A stretch of 64,000 nt of DNA from NCBI GenBank assembly GCA_023014335.1, contig JAECYW010000001.1, positions 3,534,001-3,598,000 of the forward strand, read 5' to 3'. This stretch comes from Galerina marginata. Lineage: Eukaryota > Basidiomycota > Agaricomycetes > Agaricales > Galerinaceae. The position numbers and the translations under genes were made by a program. Shown one piece after another: positions 45,124 to 57,400 of the stretch; positions within the stretch are counted from its first letter, which is position 1; each line of letters begins with the position of its first letter. The notes under the pieces are model-generated. The model ran no database searches. It worked only from the letters and a program-made list of their open reading frames with translations, and was not told where the DNA came from.

Positions 45124-47628
45124 ATGTTTGACTTTGGTTCGCTCACTTCTCCACTCAATCTCATCAAACTCGCCATTGGCCTTATCAACATCACCGTTGT
45201 CTCTTCACAGGACTGGAATGGTCTCAACCACACCGTTGGAGGACGCCTGAAGACCGGGGTACCATTTGCTCAGCCATGTTTCTCGAAGGTGCAGGGAGGC
45301 AAATCGAACGTTCCCAACCCGGCAGCATGTGCAGAGATCCAGACGAGAAATGAAGATCATTGTACGTCATTGTCACGCCGAATTGCTTCGATGTCTTGAC
45401 TGTTGTAACTGTGCCAATAGTATTCCGGTCTGACAATTTCGGCGCCTATGAACTCACTCAATGGGAGACGTGCCAAAGCACTGGGGACGAATGTCTTCTG
45501 GACTGGACGAACCCTTCAAATCCCGCGGCCTTCGCGCCACCGCAGCAGTGTCTACAAGGGAGCGTGCCAAGTTACTACGTAAATGTTTTATCATTTATGC
45601 ACGACGTTTGGTGCTGATCCTTCACAATTAAGATCGACGTTACCTGCGCGGCTGATGTTACAGCGGCATATGCCTTCTCGAAGAAATCCGGAGTCCCGTT
45701 GGTCGTTAAAAACTCTGGAGTTTGTCTTGTCCATACTCGATGGTCGATGGTTTGCTGAGCATAAATTTATAGCACGACTACATCGGACGAAGCGCAGGAC
45801 CAGGAACCCTTGCTCTTTGGGTACGTAACTCATTATTGTTTTGTGAAGTCAGCAGACGGTCTTATGATTGTGCTATGGATATTAGACTCATAACCTTGAC
45901 AAGGTGAGGCGTTTCACCACCCCGAAGTCTTACCCTTCTGATAAATTGGCTAGCTCGTTCTGGATAAATCCTTTGTTCCATCGGGTTGCAAAGTCAAAGC
46001 TACGACGGCTCTAACAATTGGAGTGAGTACTGTTCCTCAAAAGTTTAAATGAGCCAAATTAACCCGAATGATAGGCAGGCCAGCAATTCCGTGCCATTTT
46101 CGACTTTGCGAAGGCGAATAATGTAACATTTGTTGCTGGAGCTGATCCAGGTGTCGGTGCCTCGGGCGGATGGGTGATGGTAAGTGTGGAATATGGACCC
46201 TTCACACATATTTAATTTTGACGGATTTTGACAGGGAGGTGGCCATAGTGCAATGTCACCGGCCTTGGGCCTGGGGGTTGACCGAGTCCTGGAATTCAAA
46301 ATTGTTACTCCAGATGGCATACTGCGCACTGTCAACCAATGTCAAAATCAAGATCTCTTTTTCGCTCTCCGTGGAGGAGGAGGAGGCACTTTTGGTGTTG
46401 TTCTGGAGAGCTCCTTTATCGCCTCGCCGCGTGTTACTATTCAGGCGTATGGCGTGCACTTTTTTATCTATTTATTTTTATTAATTTTCAGCGAAACAGC
46501 CTCCTTGGTCAATACAATGCCACGAAAGAAAACTCCGTCAAGCTACTGAAGGCACTTGCTGGAAGTGCTGTACAGTTTGCCACAGACGGTTGGGGAGGTT
46601 ACATCACAGTGGGTTGAGCGACAATTTGTTGCTTAATTGCCCACTTATGATTTTTCCAGCCTGCTGGGTCCAGTGCTGTCTGGGCCAATCCCGTCTTGGA
46701 TACCGACGGTGCAAAGAAATCCGCTGCCAGTGTCATTGAGGCGTTCGAATCTGTGGGAGGAACGACCATCTTTTTCGTTATGGATTCCTTCACCGATTTC
46801 TTTGACACCTTCATTGCTCCCAACACCGACGTATGTCATATCAGATGATAAAGTCGTGAAGCGCGCTAACATCCTTTCCGTCCCATGTAGCAAGTGGGAC
46901 GACCCCAGGTTTTAGCCACGCGCCTCATCCCAGATAACAAATTCACAGACGAAGTTCTTGTGGACTCTATGATCGAGGCCATGCTCGAATCTGACTTCGG
47001 CCAAATCCTGGCTGTGACGCCGTATGCGTTCAAAAACTTTGACAAAACTGGTACTTCCATCAATCCAGCGTGGAGGACTGCTGTCTGGCATGTATGTGTG
47101 ATTGATTTTGACATGTCTGGAAATTTCCTGACAACGATGACATCAGACGTTGATGAGCTACAACTGGAACTTCGACTCGACACTCGCCACGCGTCTAGGA
47201 CAATACCAGAAGTTGACCACGCAATGGGCTACCGTTCGCGCTCGCACACCTGGCGCGGGTGTTTACTTTGTGAGTTTGGTCCTATCACAATCACATCGCG
47301 CCGGAACTTAAAACCGTTGATAGAACGAGGCTGATGTCTTTGAACCGGACTATATCAATGCTTTCTGGGGAGCTGCCAATTACGACAAGTTGTTGGCCAT
47401 CAAAAAGAAGTAGTGCGTATGCTTCCTTCTGTAAGTCGCCAGATTAACGACTGACAATCAACCATCATTTCTGTTCAATAGCGATCCGGACCATATTCTC
47501 GACTGCTGGCGCTGTGGTAAGTATATAAAGCCCTCTTCGATGTACCCATCTCTAACCTCGTTGTCTTCGACGCAGTTGGATGGAAAGGAGCCAATGATCC
47601 TCGCTACAAGTGCTACCTCAACCATTAA
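45124..47628 (+). CDS. Secreted FAD-linked oxidase (berberine-bridge enzyme type)
   Basis: FAD_binding_4 plus BBE-domain oxidoreductase, a family that oxidises alcohols, sugars or alkaloid-like compounds. The start at 45124 gives a signal peptide (LIKLAIGLINITVVSSQ); an in-frame ATG at 45088 would add 12 residues. After splicing, the flavin-linking His appears in VVKNSGHDYIGRS, followed by GPGTLALW. An 18-nt exon THNLDK (45886-45903) joins to LVLDKSFVPSGCKV. The FAD fold continues GADPGVGASGGWVMGGGHS and FFALRGGGGGTFGVVLESSF. The BBE C-terminal segment is NEADVFEPDYINAFWGAAN, then YDPDHILDCWRCVGWKG, ending YKCYLNH (stop 47626-47628). The frame is recoverable over roughly a dozen exons. It resembles fungal secondary-metabolism or carbohydrate oxidases; substrate unknown. 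Confidence 0.88.
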
Positions 47629-48303
47629 TATTAATCGACTACAAATATTCACCGACACTAATATACCACGCTGGTCTCTGGACGTTCTTTCTTTCTGCGA
47701 GTGGGAAAGTATCTATCGTACATTACATCTTATCCCCTGTTGTTTAAAGTCATCAAATTCTGCAAACTATTTTTGCCAGTGCCTGAACCAGATCCAAGTT
47801 GGGTTACTGGTAGTAATGCTCAAACAGGAGCCTCTACTTATAGGGCTGGGCAACCAAGAGCCAACTCGGCCAGATCGTCTGGAGGCCGATACCTCCTTAG
47901 TCAAACTTGTCTTCTTTCTGTTATTAGATTGATCGGCAATGTTGCGAAGAAGAGGATTAACTCTTGTGAGGGTATTAAATGAATGTTGTATGGGAAAAAT
48001 TCGACTTTTTTTTTCCTTCATCGTTCAGACGTTCGGAGCGTGGAAGCAGACGCCATTTTCGGGCTTGGGCATTCCTATCACCGACCGACAAGCACTCGCG
48101 GGATAAAGAAACGTGTCAGAAACTGCCCAATTACATATTGGTCTCATCAAAGTTCACGTCGTAATCACTCTTCGCAGGCTTCAGGTTGGATAACGAATTA
48201 TAAATAAGACGAAACAAAAGGTTGCAATAAAGGATCGAAAACCTGCGATCAAGAAGCGTCTACGAGTATCCCCTCATGACGAGCTACATGACAAGAAAAA
48301 AGG
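47629..48303. other. Convergent spacer
   Basis: This is a 3'-to-3' spacer between the FAD oxidase and the coatomer gene. No gene is supported; the frames at 47540-47982 are out-of-frame continuations past the oxidase stop. Confidence 0.6.
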
Positions 48304-51300
48304 TCAGAGATTCATCACTAACGCTCCACAGTATGTATTGCACCCACCCGACAGGAGCTCCTCCTCCTTGGCCAGCGCAGCCTCCCAGCCCTCCTCAAAT
48401 AACTCCGGATTCGCCGACGGATCGGCGATTGTCGCGGATATCTTGGAGCGGCCTTTCGCGGTAAGTTCTGACTTCCAGGCTTCGACGGCCTTCGGCGCGT
48501 TGCTGTTAGGGTTGATATGAGGAGGACGAAACACGGGAAAGAGAGGGCAGGGAAGGGTGGTCGGTTGAAATTGAAGAAAATAAGAAAATATTGGATGAGA
48601 TGATAGCTTGGATAAGATAAGGAAGTAAAAGCACGAACCTGGGTGTGTAGGTACGGGCAAACAGAGCTGCCTCTGGAGCGCGTTGTGTGTTCACCAGGAG
48701 GTCCACACATGCTGCGGCATCGCCTAGTTGGAGGGTGATAGCAAATGCCAGGTTGTTTTGCCCCTTTTCCTCTGGAAAATACACATGTAGCGTTAGTATT
48801 GAAAAGGTCGAGAACATCGAAGAACACCTACCAGCTCTCTTCGCCAAAGCCACCAGCCCCTCCCGATCGCCAATAGACAGCAGCAGGAGCATCAGAGCGC
48901 TGAGATCGCCTGCCTTCTCAAAGCTCTCCTTGGCCAGATCAAAGCGCCATACAGTCAACGCGCGGTCGCCCAAGGCCTTCCACTTGACTTCAGACTCGTT
49001 CTCCGGCACGGTACGTGCAATCTCTGAGGCGGTATCGAGGTCATCCAGCGAGAGGGCGAGATCGAATTTGTGGTCAGGGTCGGTGGTAATTTGGAGTGCG
49101 AGCTCTTTGAGGTCTGGATAATTATAAATATTTATATTTGGGACGTAACGAGACAAAAGGATGAAGAAAACAAACCTCGTCCTTCAAGGAATCGAGCAAC
49201 CTTATTGAGCTGGTCCTTAGGTAGGGTTGGCAGAATCTCATTAGCGGCCTCCATGTCGCCCCGCAGGACGGCGGTCTGGTATTCAACGACGCTTAGGGAT
49301 AGTGCGTAGGCATAGATGTGCAGGTCCTTGTCAGCGAGATAGACGCGGTTGTGTGCGGGGATGTAGCCGAGGAGGTATAGGGGGCTGTATTGAGATAGAG
49401 GTCATGGTTACATTGAAAGATTTAAATTTGGGAGACGTACGTGTCAAATGGACTGATGGTGTATGATTCGCTGCCGACGAAGTAGCACAGGCGGTTGGTG
49501 GCTGTGGTGTAGATAAAGCAGTCGCCGACCCATTTGGCGGTCTTGACGCTGCAGGTGATAAAATATCGTACATTAGTTTGCATTGTTTGATATCATTACT
49601 GAAAGACGTGACAAACCTCTCTGACACGTCTGCGACGACCTCAAAGGCCTCTTCCACGCCTTCATCCGTGATCTCAGCACCTTCTTCGAGCTTGGCGTTA
49701 TATGCATCCCTGTCGAACCTGAGAATATAGAAGGAGTCGTCGGATGTGATGGCTACTAGTGAGCCTGTGCCGGACCAGAAGACCTAGATTCAGGAATTTC
49801 AATGAAAAATAATTTGAAAGAACAAGAAATATGACATACATTCTTGGCGTCGACATCGATCCGTCTCACAATCTCGCCGGATTCCCAATCCCAAAACATG
49901 ACGAAGCCATTACCTCTTGCGCCGAGCAACGTACCCCCATGCAGACTCTCGATCGACCAACTACCAGCGCCATGCATGCCAACACCTGGACGCTCCTTGA
50001 AGTTCTTGTACAACTTCACCTTCACTTTACTCTCAAGCACAGCGTATGTGTTTGAGTCCGGCGCCCAAGCGAAGGAAATTCCGTTGCCGAACGACTTGTT
50101 CCGCCACGCGAGCGCTGTGTAGGTGATGTACTCGCCATCGCCGACCACAGTCACGAATCGGCCGTTTGGAGAGTGCATCAGCGCGGTCGCGAAGATCTCG
50201 GTCGAGCCAATTTCTTTTGTGGAAAGTGAAAGGCGCGCCCCATCTGCTAATGAGGAGGAAGAGGACGGATCTGAGATCGTTTGGAGGTTGCCAGAGATCA
50301 CATCGTGGTTACGTGTGTAGATGAGCTTGCCAGACGGGTCCATGCTCAGCGTAGGCTCGTCTCGACCGAGCTTGATCACAACGACACCCTCGTCAAACCC
50401 AACACCCACTTCGTTCGCATCCTTGCGAAGCGCGACACACCACGCCCGCTCCAGGGCATAGCTCAGCGTATTTTCAACCCTGTACGTCCCGCTGTTCCAG
50501 ATCTTCACCGTTCCGTCCTCGCTCCCGCTGATGATGATCGGCAGGTTTGCGTGGAACACCGCGAAAGACACATTGTTTGTGTGGCCCTCCATCGTCTGCA
50601 CGCAGCTCTTGCTCAGGTAGTCCCACACCTTCACTGTTTTGTCGTCCCCCGTCGTCACAAGATACGGCTTGTCCGCGCCCGGATAGAAGTCCACGTAGTT
50701 CACTCCCTTGTCGTGCGCCTCCATTGTGAAATTCGGCGTGGATGAGGACAGCGACCACATCTTAACGGTACGGTCGAGACACGCGGAGACGAAGGTGTTG
50801 GCGTCTTTCGGGTTGAACGCGAGATTCATGATGTAGTGTGTATGCCCTTCGTATATTTGAATGTTCTTCCAGCCCTTGTCCCAGTCCCAAGCCTTGATGG
50901 TCATGTCGTCGCTACCCGTAAGGACAATGCTGGCCGTCGGGTGTACAGTTAGGCATCGAATATAATCCGGATGCGCCTCGAAGGCGGCTACTTTTTCATG
51001 GGTGTTATAGTTGAACACCCGCAGCTGGAAGTCGTCGGAACCGGCCACAAACCAATTCTTCCTGGGTATAAACTTCACACAACGCACAGGAACCTCGGAG
51101 ACCTCGAAAGTCTTCACTATGGCGCCTGTTTCATGGTTGTAGATATTGACAGTTCCATTGTAAAGCCCGGTGAGCAACCAGGGTTCTGTGGGGTGGAAAT
51201 CGACGCCTTTGACGCGATCCGACCGCGAAAATAGTTTTTTCTGCGAGATTTTGTGAGCACCATGCTCTAGAAAGGTTTAGAAGACAGAAAATGCTTACAT

Positions 51301-51316
51301 TAACCTCGAAGAGCAT
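48304..51316 (-). CDS. SEC27: Coatomer subunit beta' (COPI)
   Basis: WD40 protein of the COPI coat that recognises di-lysine cargo in Golgi-to-ER transport. The first exon encodes only MLFEVN (ATG at 51316). After one intron the text KKLFSRSDRVKGVDFHPTEP matches the start of beta'-COP throughout eukaryotes. Two N-terminal propellers are visible as repeated WD units (AWDWDKGW, KMWSL, KVWDYL, KIWNSG). An alpha-solenoid follows (LKELALQITTDPDHKFDLAL, AALFARTYTP joined to SNAPKAVEAWKSEL). The C-terminus is EEGWEAALAKEEELL plus a short tail; total about 820-840 residues, close to the usual length. About six introns. This is a single-copy housekeeping gene, useful as an anchor for synteny. Confidence 0.96.
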
Positions 51317-52715
51317 TTTAACGTCGTGGCTGTCGACGTGGAGGAGATTGATCTAATTTGTCCTATCGCATGATAATTACGTAATACATCAAGCACTTAG
51401 CAGGTGTAAGCAAAAGAAAAGCTTGTAAATTTTGAAATGACCATGGAGCCTATGAAAGCTGGATTTCTGGATGTAGAGAAGAAATTTTTTATTTAATCTA
51501 TACAGCTTTTTTAACAGCTTGTTGAGTTGAGAAAACAGGAGCAGGACCTGAATAAGCTGTTAATCGAAGACTTAGCACTATGATTAGCTAAGCAAATGCA
51601 GTTCCAAATGATTAGTTTTCCACACAAGTTTCCTTCCACCTTCGTCTTCTTTATTTCTTCCGAGTCTTGACTTGAGTTTCCACAACCCGGCTCACACTGC
51701 TTCAAAGGATGCATCTTCTTTGAACTAGCATTGTTTCCAAGTTTATCTAAGGTGCTACGGCAGGCGTAGTCACTTGTGGCCACTACCTTTTTCAAGTTCT
51801 TGTTCTCGACATGAATGTCAATTTAATTTGAATCCAATCTTTTCGCCGAATAGCCGTCGATCTGGCTCCAACGATTCCCATAAATCGCCAACAGCAAGGC
51901 GCCTCTAGCCGACGCCTAGTTGGGAACCTTGACTGCCTGGCATAAGTATTAGCAATCGCCCACTCTGGAGATCGGAAATGAATGTCCTCGAGGAGGTCTG
52001 CACCGAATTAGCAATCCAGGGCATTTTATTTCCCTCCGTACTCGAGTAGGATTCTAGACGAGTGCTCCACTCATCATCGACGCGATAGGACCTCCCTAAC
52101 CTTGGCAACTGGTCTTTCATTCTGTTTTGAGATGATCTTGTCTCATGTCACCTCATTCTCAATTGCATAGGATCTACCATGCCCACCACCAATCGGCTCA
52201 TGCAAGTTTTTGATCTTGCTAGTAACGTTGCTACGACTCTTCCTTTATAGACCATTGCGGTGGCAGGAACGAAAGGCTTAGTCAAGGTAGCGTCACATCC
52301 TTGCCGTCTTGCAGCATTCTCTTTTCGTCTAACTCACTTCATCTTCTACAGTATCCCGGCGCCACGGGCTTGTATTTTATCTAAACCGCTGTTCTCGTTC
52401 CTGTTGCTAAATCACCCCTGTTCGGAATCTCATATCGGTACAAGACATCAAAGGAGGGCCGCAAACGGTTGATTTTTCCTCGTATTCCTGACTTTACTCT
52501 CTTCATCCGCGGCCCAACGGATCTTATTTTGTCGCCACTCACGTTGTTCTTCCTCGTCGCAGCTAATCAAATATTCTTTGTTCCCTTTTATGTGAACCTC
52601 CGGCAGCCTGCAGGACACCCAAAAATGTTAGGCTGGCCTCGAAGCCTTTTTCGTAAATGCTGTATGTACGTATCTAACATAATTAAATCTGTACCCTCAC
52701 GTTCCTCCGTCAAGG
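51317..52715. other. Intergenic, no supported gene
   Basis: This holds the coatomer promoter and about 1.2 kb of unassigned DNA. A minus-strand frame at 51511-51795 is cysteine-containing but has neither signal peptide nor homology; plus-strand frames at 52260-52735 are hydrophobic and unconvincing. Confidence 0.45.
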
Positions 52716-53249
52716 TCACATTCTCCTTCGACTAGTCGTCGACGCGTCCCCCATCCAAGCACTCGCTGATGCGCCTGGTATCCTACTTGCCAATTCCCCT
52801 GGTCCAATGTGCTGAACTTTTCGGTGCTCCAGCCGCTGACCACCCTGATATCCGAACTGTTGTTGGTCATCCCAATACCCCGCCCGCGCGACGTCGCCTG
52901 GTAAAAAATACGACACGTTGAAGAACTGCGTTGCTGGCACTGGTCGAAGTTTTCGCCACGCAGACGCCAAGACATACAGTACGATGGACACCAGAAGGAT
53001 AATGAAGTATGGCTGAAAGAATTTCACTGTGTCTTGAAGAAAGACCCGAAGGTCGGAAGCATTTTGGGTCATACCGTCGAGGCCATTGGACACCGTGTCC
53101 CTCATTGTTTCCATTGACTCCTTCAAAATCCGTGGCACCTCTTCTGCTGATCCCTGGAGCATTTCCCGGAAACCTTCCTTGAGTTCGCGGATAATTTTAT
53201 CGGTATTGACGGAACTCTCTTGCTGCTGCCGCGAAAGCCAACCGCCCAT
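52716..53249 (-). CDS. Small single-pass membrane protein, unknown function
   Basis: An uninterrupted 177-residue frame with ATG at 53249 (MGGWLSRQQQESS). The first 75 residues are polar and helix-forming, suggesting an amphipathic or coiled-coil segment (IIRELKEGFREMLQ, VPRILKESMETMRDTV). One transmembrane helix follows (FFQPYFIILLVSIVLYVLAS, about residues 78-97), then a basic WRKLRP and a Gly/Gln-rich tail ending STTSRRRM. The N-terminal MGGWLS could be an N-myristoylation site (inference). Codon texture and a clear domain layout support a real gene; no family was recognised. Confidence 0.6.
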   Translation of the reverse strand: MGGWLSRQQQESSVNTDKIIRELKEGFREMLQGSAEEVPRILKESMETMRDTVSNGLDGMTQNASDLRVFLQDTVKFFQPYFIILLVSIVLYVLASAWRKLRPVPATQFFNVSYFLPGDVARAGYWDDQQQFGYQGGQRLEHRKVQHIGPGELASRIPGASASAWMGDASTTSRRRM

Positions 53250-54401
53250 TGTAGCCGCTCCTGGAGATTGTTTGGTTACTTGTTCAGTGATAATCGAAAT
53301 GGCCGAACCTTACTTAGCAAGAAGATGGGTAGCGTGTTAACGCGCAATCGAAAATTTGTGATAGGTAATATAGTATCGCTTGCTGCCTTAAGGCCACTAG
53401 GTGTGATGAAACAACCTAGCACATTTCACAGCAGGACAGTGTGTGAACATCAAGTACACTGGTTACTAGTTTACTTGCACAACTCGATCGTCCGGAATCC
53501 GGATTTGTCTACATAAGATGAGGTTTTCTGTCCCAATCCAACATTGAATCGTGGAATGCCCTATCTCCTCCGTGCACAAAATATGTGGAAATGTTTCTCA
53601 CATTCATTAACACCTGTTGTAATTCACGGTCATAATCGTGTCAAGTGGTGACCGATCATACTAGTAGTGAACCTGGATGTGAACACTCGAGATCGCTTCT
53701 CCAACGATGAAGCGATGTTTCATCTCCGCCCATCATGGATGGATGGATGAGTTATCCATGGAGTACAAGTAAGTGTACTGTAAGCCTACATATGAACCAT
53801 CTTTCCAAACCTCCGTTCTAGCAATCTAGATCTCGACAACCAGCTTCCCATCTTCAACCATCCTCTGCTGTCAACCCAGTTTTTGGTTCAAGAGCCCATA
53901 CACACATATTTTTGCCTCCGTCGCAGAAATCCTGTTGACATTATTGCTTTTTGACCCTCGGTTCATCCGCAATGTGAAATTCTTGTCGTTAGATCCTGGA
54001 GACATCAAGATGCTATTATGCGATCTCCAGACTTTCTCCACAAGACGCGGTCGAAGAATTTACACACCGACATTCCGTCAAACCGTGCTGAACACTCACA
54101 GACATGTTTCCAACTTCTCTGCTGATAAGTAAATCCATTCGATTAATAAACCACCATCCTTGATGCGAGGTCGATGGCTACAAGGGCTACGAGAGATATA
54201 ATAAGTTCAACGAGAGGCAACAGGATGGTCCAATACTACAGATATCGTGAGGAAGTCCGATGCAAAATAACTGGCATGATGTATGTACGAAGGCAAAGCT
54301 AGGTAAAATAGCGAGCGAGCGAGAGAACTAATGTCCAATCTATAATGAGTGTTCATAAAAATGATCGACGTGAGCTGATGAAGCGAAAGATATTAAACAG
54401 T
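53250..54401. other. Convergent-side spacer, nothing recognised
   Basis: Intergenic DNA between the small membrane protein and the 3' end of chitin synthase. It includes short simple repeats (GGATGGAT near 53738 and GCGAGCGAGCGAGAGA near 54312). No gene is supported. Confidence 0.5.
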
Positions 54402-57400
54402 CTAAGTTTCTGAAAGAATTCTGTCAATGGATTGATTCAAAAAGTCTTTCCGTGAAGCAAGATCTGCTTTGGGGAAGCGGGTCATGATAGCCTCTCGTGC
54501 GGTTCTAGGATGCAAGAGAGTAAGTAACTGGATCAGGACAGAAATGAAAGCACATACTTTTTGGTAACAGACATCAGATCCTGAGTACTCAGGTAGTTTC
54601 GAAGAGCATTGAACAGTTCTTCGTCGGAAGGATTCGGATTCATGCTGGGACCGGCGAAGGGATTGACGGATGTCGCCATCGAGAACGTCGACATGGGTCG
54701 CTGTTGAGGCAATGATGGTGGTGGAAGGGGGCCTGTTTGCGACCCAGTAACGCTAGCTCCGCTGCCAAAGACGTTCATGCCAGTCATCATGGTGTTGCGT
54801 GGGGCCATAGCAGGAGGCATCATCCCATACATGCTGCCTGTATTCTGATAGCCCATCGGCGTACCCATAGCCATAGGCATATGACCATAGTCAGAACCTG
54901 CGACTGATCCAGGTCCACTTCCGAACGGCATGAAAGGCAGAGGCGGCAATCCAAATTGCGACATTGTCTGCATCGGCGGTCCTTGGTGCGAGACATTGCT
55001 GTGGGATTGTTGACTGCCGCCTAGACGAAGATTGGGATTCGAGCTGTTGTTGTACGTGATGTTGGTGTCGCGGTAATAGTCACCTGACTGAGACGCTTGG
55101 TTGTAGGTATGTGGCGACTCAGCCCGCGAAGGAGGGGCATGTGAGCGAGACCGCGACTTGGTATCATATCCGGTATCATCAGAGTGGTGTGTGCCCGATT
55201 CCCAGGCTTCGGCCTCATATTCTATCATCAGAAAGTGAGATGGATACCAATTCGAAGAGAATGCACAACGTACCGCTGAACTTTTTCAGTGGAATCATCG
55301 ACTCATCGAACTTCTCATCTTCCGTTGTGAGAACTTTCCTATCCTTGCCCTCGCCTATGACAACACGGGTATTACCCCAACTGAACTCGTCCATACACCA
55401 GAACGAATATATGGGTAGGAAGAAACTGTAAACAGGATATCTAAAAACAATTGAATCAGAAAGATGTCACATTAAAGGCCCATGAAGCATGAAGCACATA
55501 CGAAAGAAGGTATACAACCATCCACCCAACGAGCATGAACTCTCGCTTGATGATGAAGATGATTGCCTAAATGAGGACAATTAACAATATGTTCAGCCTT
55601 AAAAACTGGTGAAGACGAACCTGTAAACCATAGGTAACAGCCAACATGATGAGAGCGATAGTAGGCAAAGCAGCAGCGTGAAGAGCAACTACGGTAATCA
55701 GGTACACCAACTAAAGAAGTCGCCGGTTAGCATAAATTGCAGCGCAACAACGGCCATTACTAACGTAAACGAAAGTGGCTGGCAGAATCTAGAGAAAAGA
55801 AGAATACTCAGAAACCACTCTTATCATAATCATAAAGGACAACAAACCATAGTTCCGACAAGATCGATGAACACAAAAAATCTCATCGAGAAACAGCAGA
55901 AGCCAAAGAGCTCGGGAAGAATAACAAGCTCGCATAGGTTATGCACAGTCGAGTTGATCCATCGTCGACGCTGCGAAAACAAGACACGCCACGATTCCGG
56001 GGCCATGGTGTGGGCGACTGCATCCGGGCAAAATTTCGTCTTGAAAGTCGGGAAATGTTTCATCAGCAAGGTTGTCAAGAAACGATCCTCTCCGAGAGAG
56101 AATAAATTCTTCTTGTGCAGTGTGTCGACATTAGGCTCGGCGTATTCCTCAATTATGCGGTTGGAGATGATGATAGGTCGTCCTTTATCAGCTGTCCGCA
56201 CACGGTATAACGTGAAACAACCGGGTAAGCAGGTAACAGAGCCGAATAAACTCTCGAATGCCTTGGACAGATGATGGGAGATGTAGTACTCGTAGACCTG
56301 GATCATCGTCCACCAGGAGCCTTCCTCGTTCGTAAGCTTGGTTTCGCCGCAGATTCCAATGATCGTTTGGTCATCTGCACTGGAAGCGACGAGACGATTG
56401 AGAGAGTCCGGTGTTACAGTCTGTCATCAAGGCCAACATGAACATGCGTCCGAAAAACATAAAAAACTCAAAGCATACCGTATCAGCATCAACGGTGAAA
56501 ATATACTCATAGAAAGCCGGGTCGATACCAATGACGTTTCGCATTTGGTGGTAAATCTCCAACTCCAAAGGCGACATGGGAAGGTCGAAGTGTACCCTAT
56601 TGAGGTAATGGAGCATGAGGATCTGCGAGTCTCGCTTTCCACGATTGCCTGGTTTAGACCTCTCAGTAGGCTTGCCGACCTTGACCACGACCATGTACCT
56701 AGAACGAATGGTTTCAGGAGCTGTAATGCTATATTTAACGAATGAAAGACTCACGGAACGACATGGCCTTCAAATTCATACAAGCCTGAATAAACCTTGC
56801 CATAGTTGATAGCCTTCGAACCCTCGCCAACTGACTTGAACAATAGAGGCTCCGGGTCGAGCTTAGGGTCCACACCAAGAATGTCCAGTACGATCCTAGG
56901 CGTAGTGCGATCGTTTCCGCTTCCGATAATATTGCCATCACAGATGATGAAGATGAGTTTGCGCTTGTCGTCATAATTGAGAGCCGCAAGCGTGTCGATA
57001 GTCCGCCTGAGAGAGTCTTCGCCTTCCGTGTAACAAGGAACTTGACACAACACAAACTTATCTTGCAATTCGGGTGAGCGCTTGCTTCCAAGTTGAAGGG
57101 CAGCCAAGACTGTTAGAGAAGAATGAGACGCTTGTGGATCAAGTATCAAAAGAGTACGTACATTTCAATGCAATAGACGCCATCAGGATAGCCGAGATAA
57201 TGATCAGCAGGTAGTTTTGTACTTGACACCTGGCTGCCTTTCTGAAATCGGCCTCGCCCGCTAAAAACACATTGTTTAGACAAGCTTTGTGAGCCCCTCG
57301 CGTCGTTGGGTTCATCGCATTCAGTACCACGTTGAGCGGCTGTGTGACATCCTGTCCGGAGCGCTGCTGGAAGACTGCAACCAAATCTTCGTTAAGCCAG

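Noticed and set aside
2912..47628. A complete secondary-metabolite gene cluster
   Set aside because: Tailoring-type enzymes are present, but no terpene cyclase, PKS, NRPS or prenyltransferase backbone could be found, and the P450s are interspersed with unrelated genes and transposons.
50281..50745. 154-codon plus-strand frame inside the coatomer gene
   Set aside because: Antisense to conserved WD40 coding sequence; a shadow frame.
51511..51795. Cysteine-containing 94-codon minus-strand frame as a small secreted effector
   Set aside because: It has no signal peptide at the N-terminus and no splice or promoter support.
53735..53760. GGATGGATGGATGAG simple repeat as a microsatellite feature
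   Set aside because: Only about three units; too short to annotate as a repeat.
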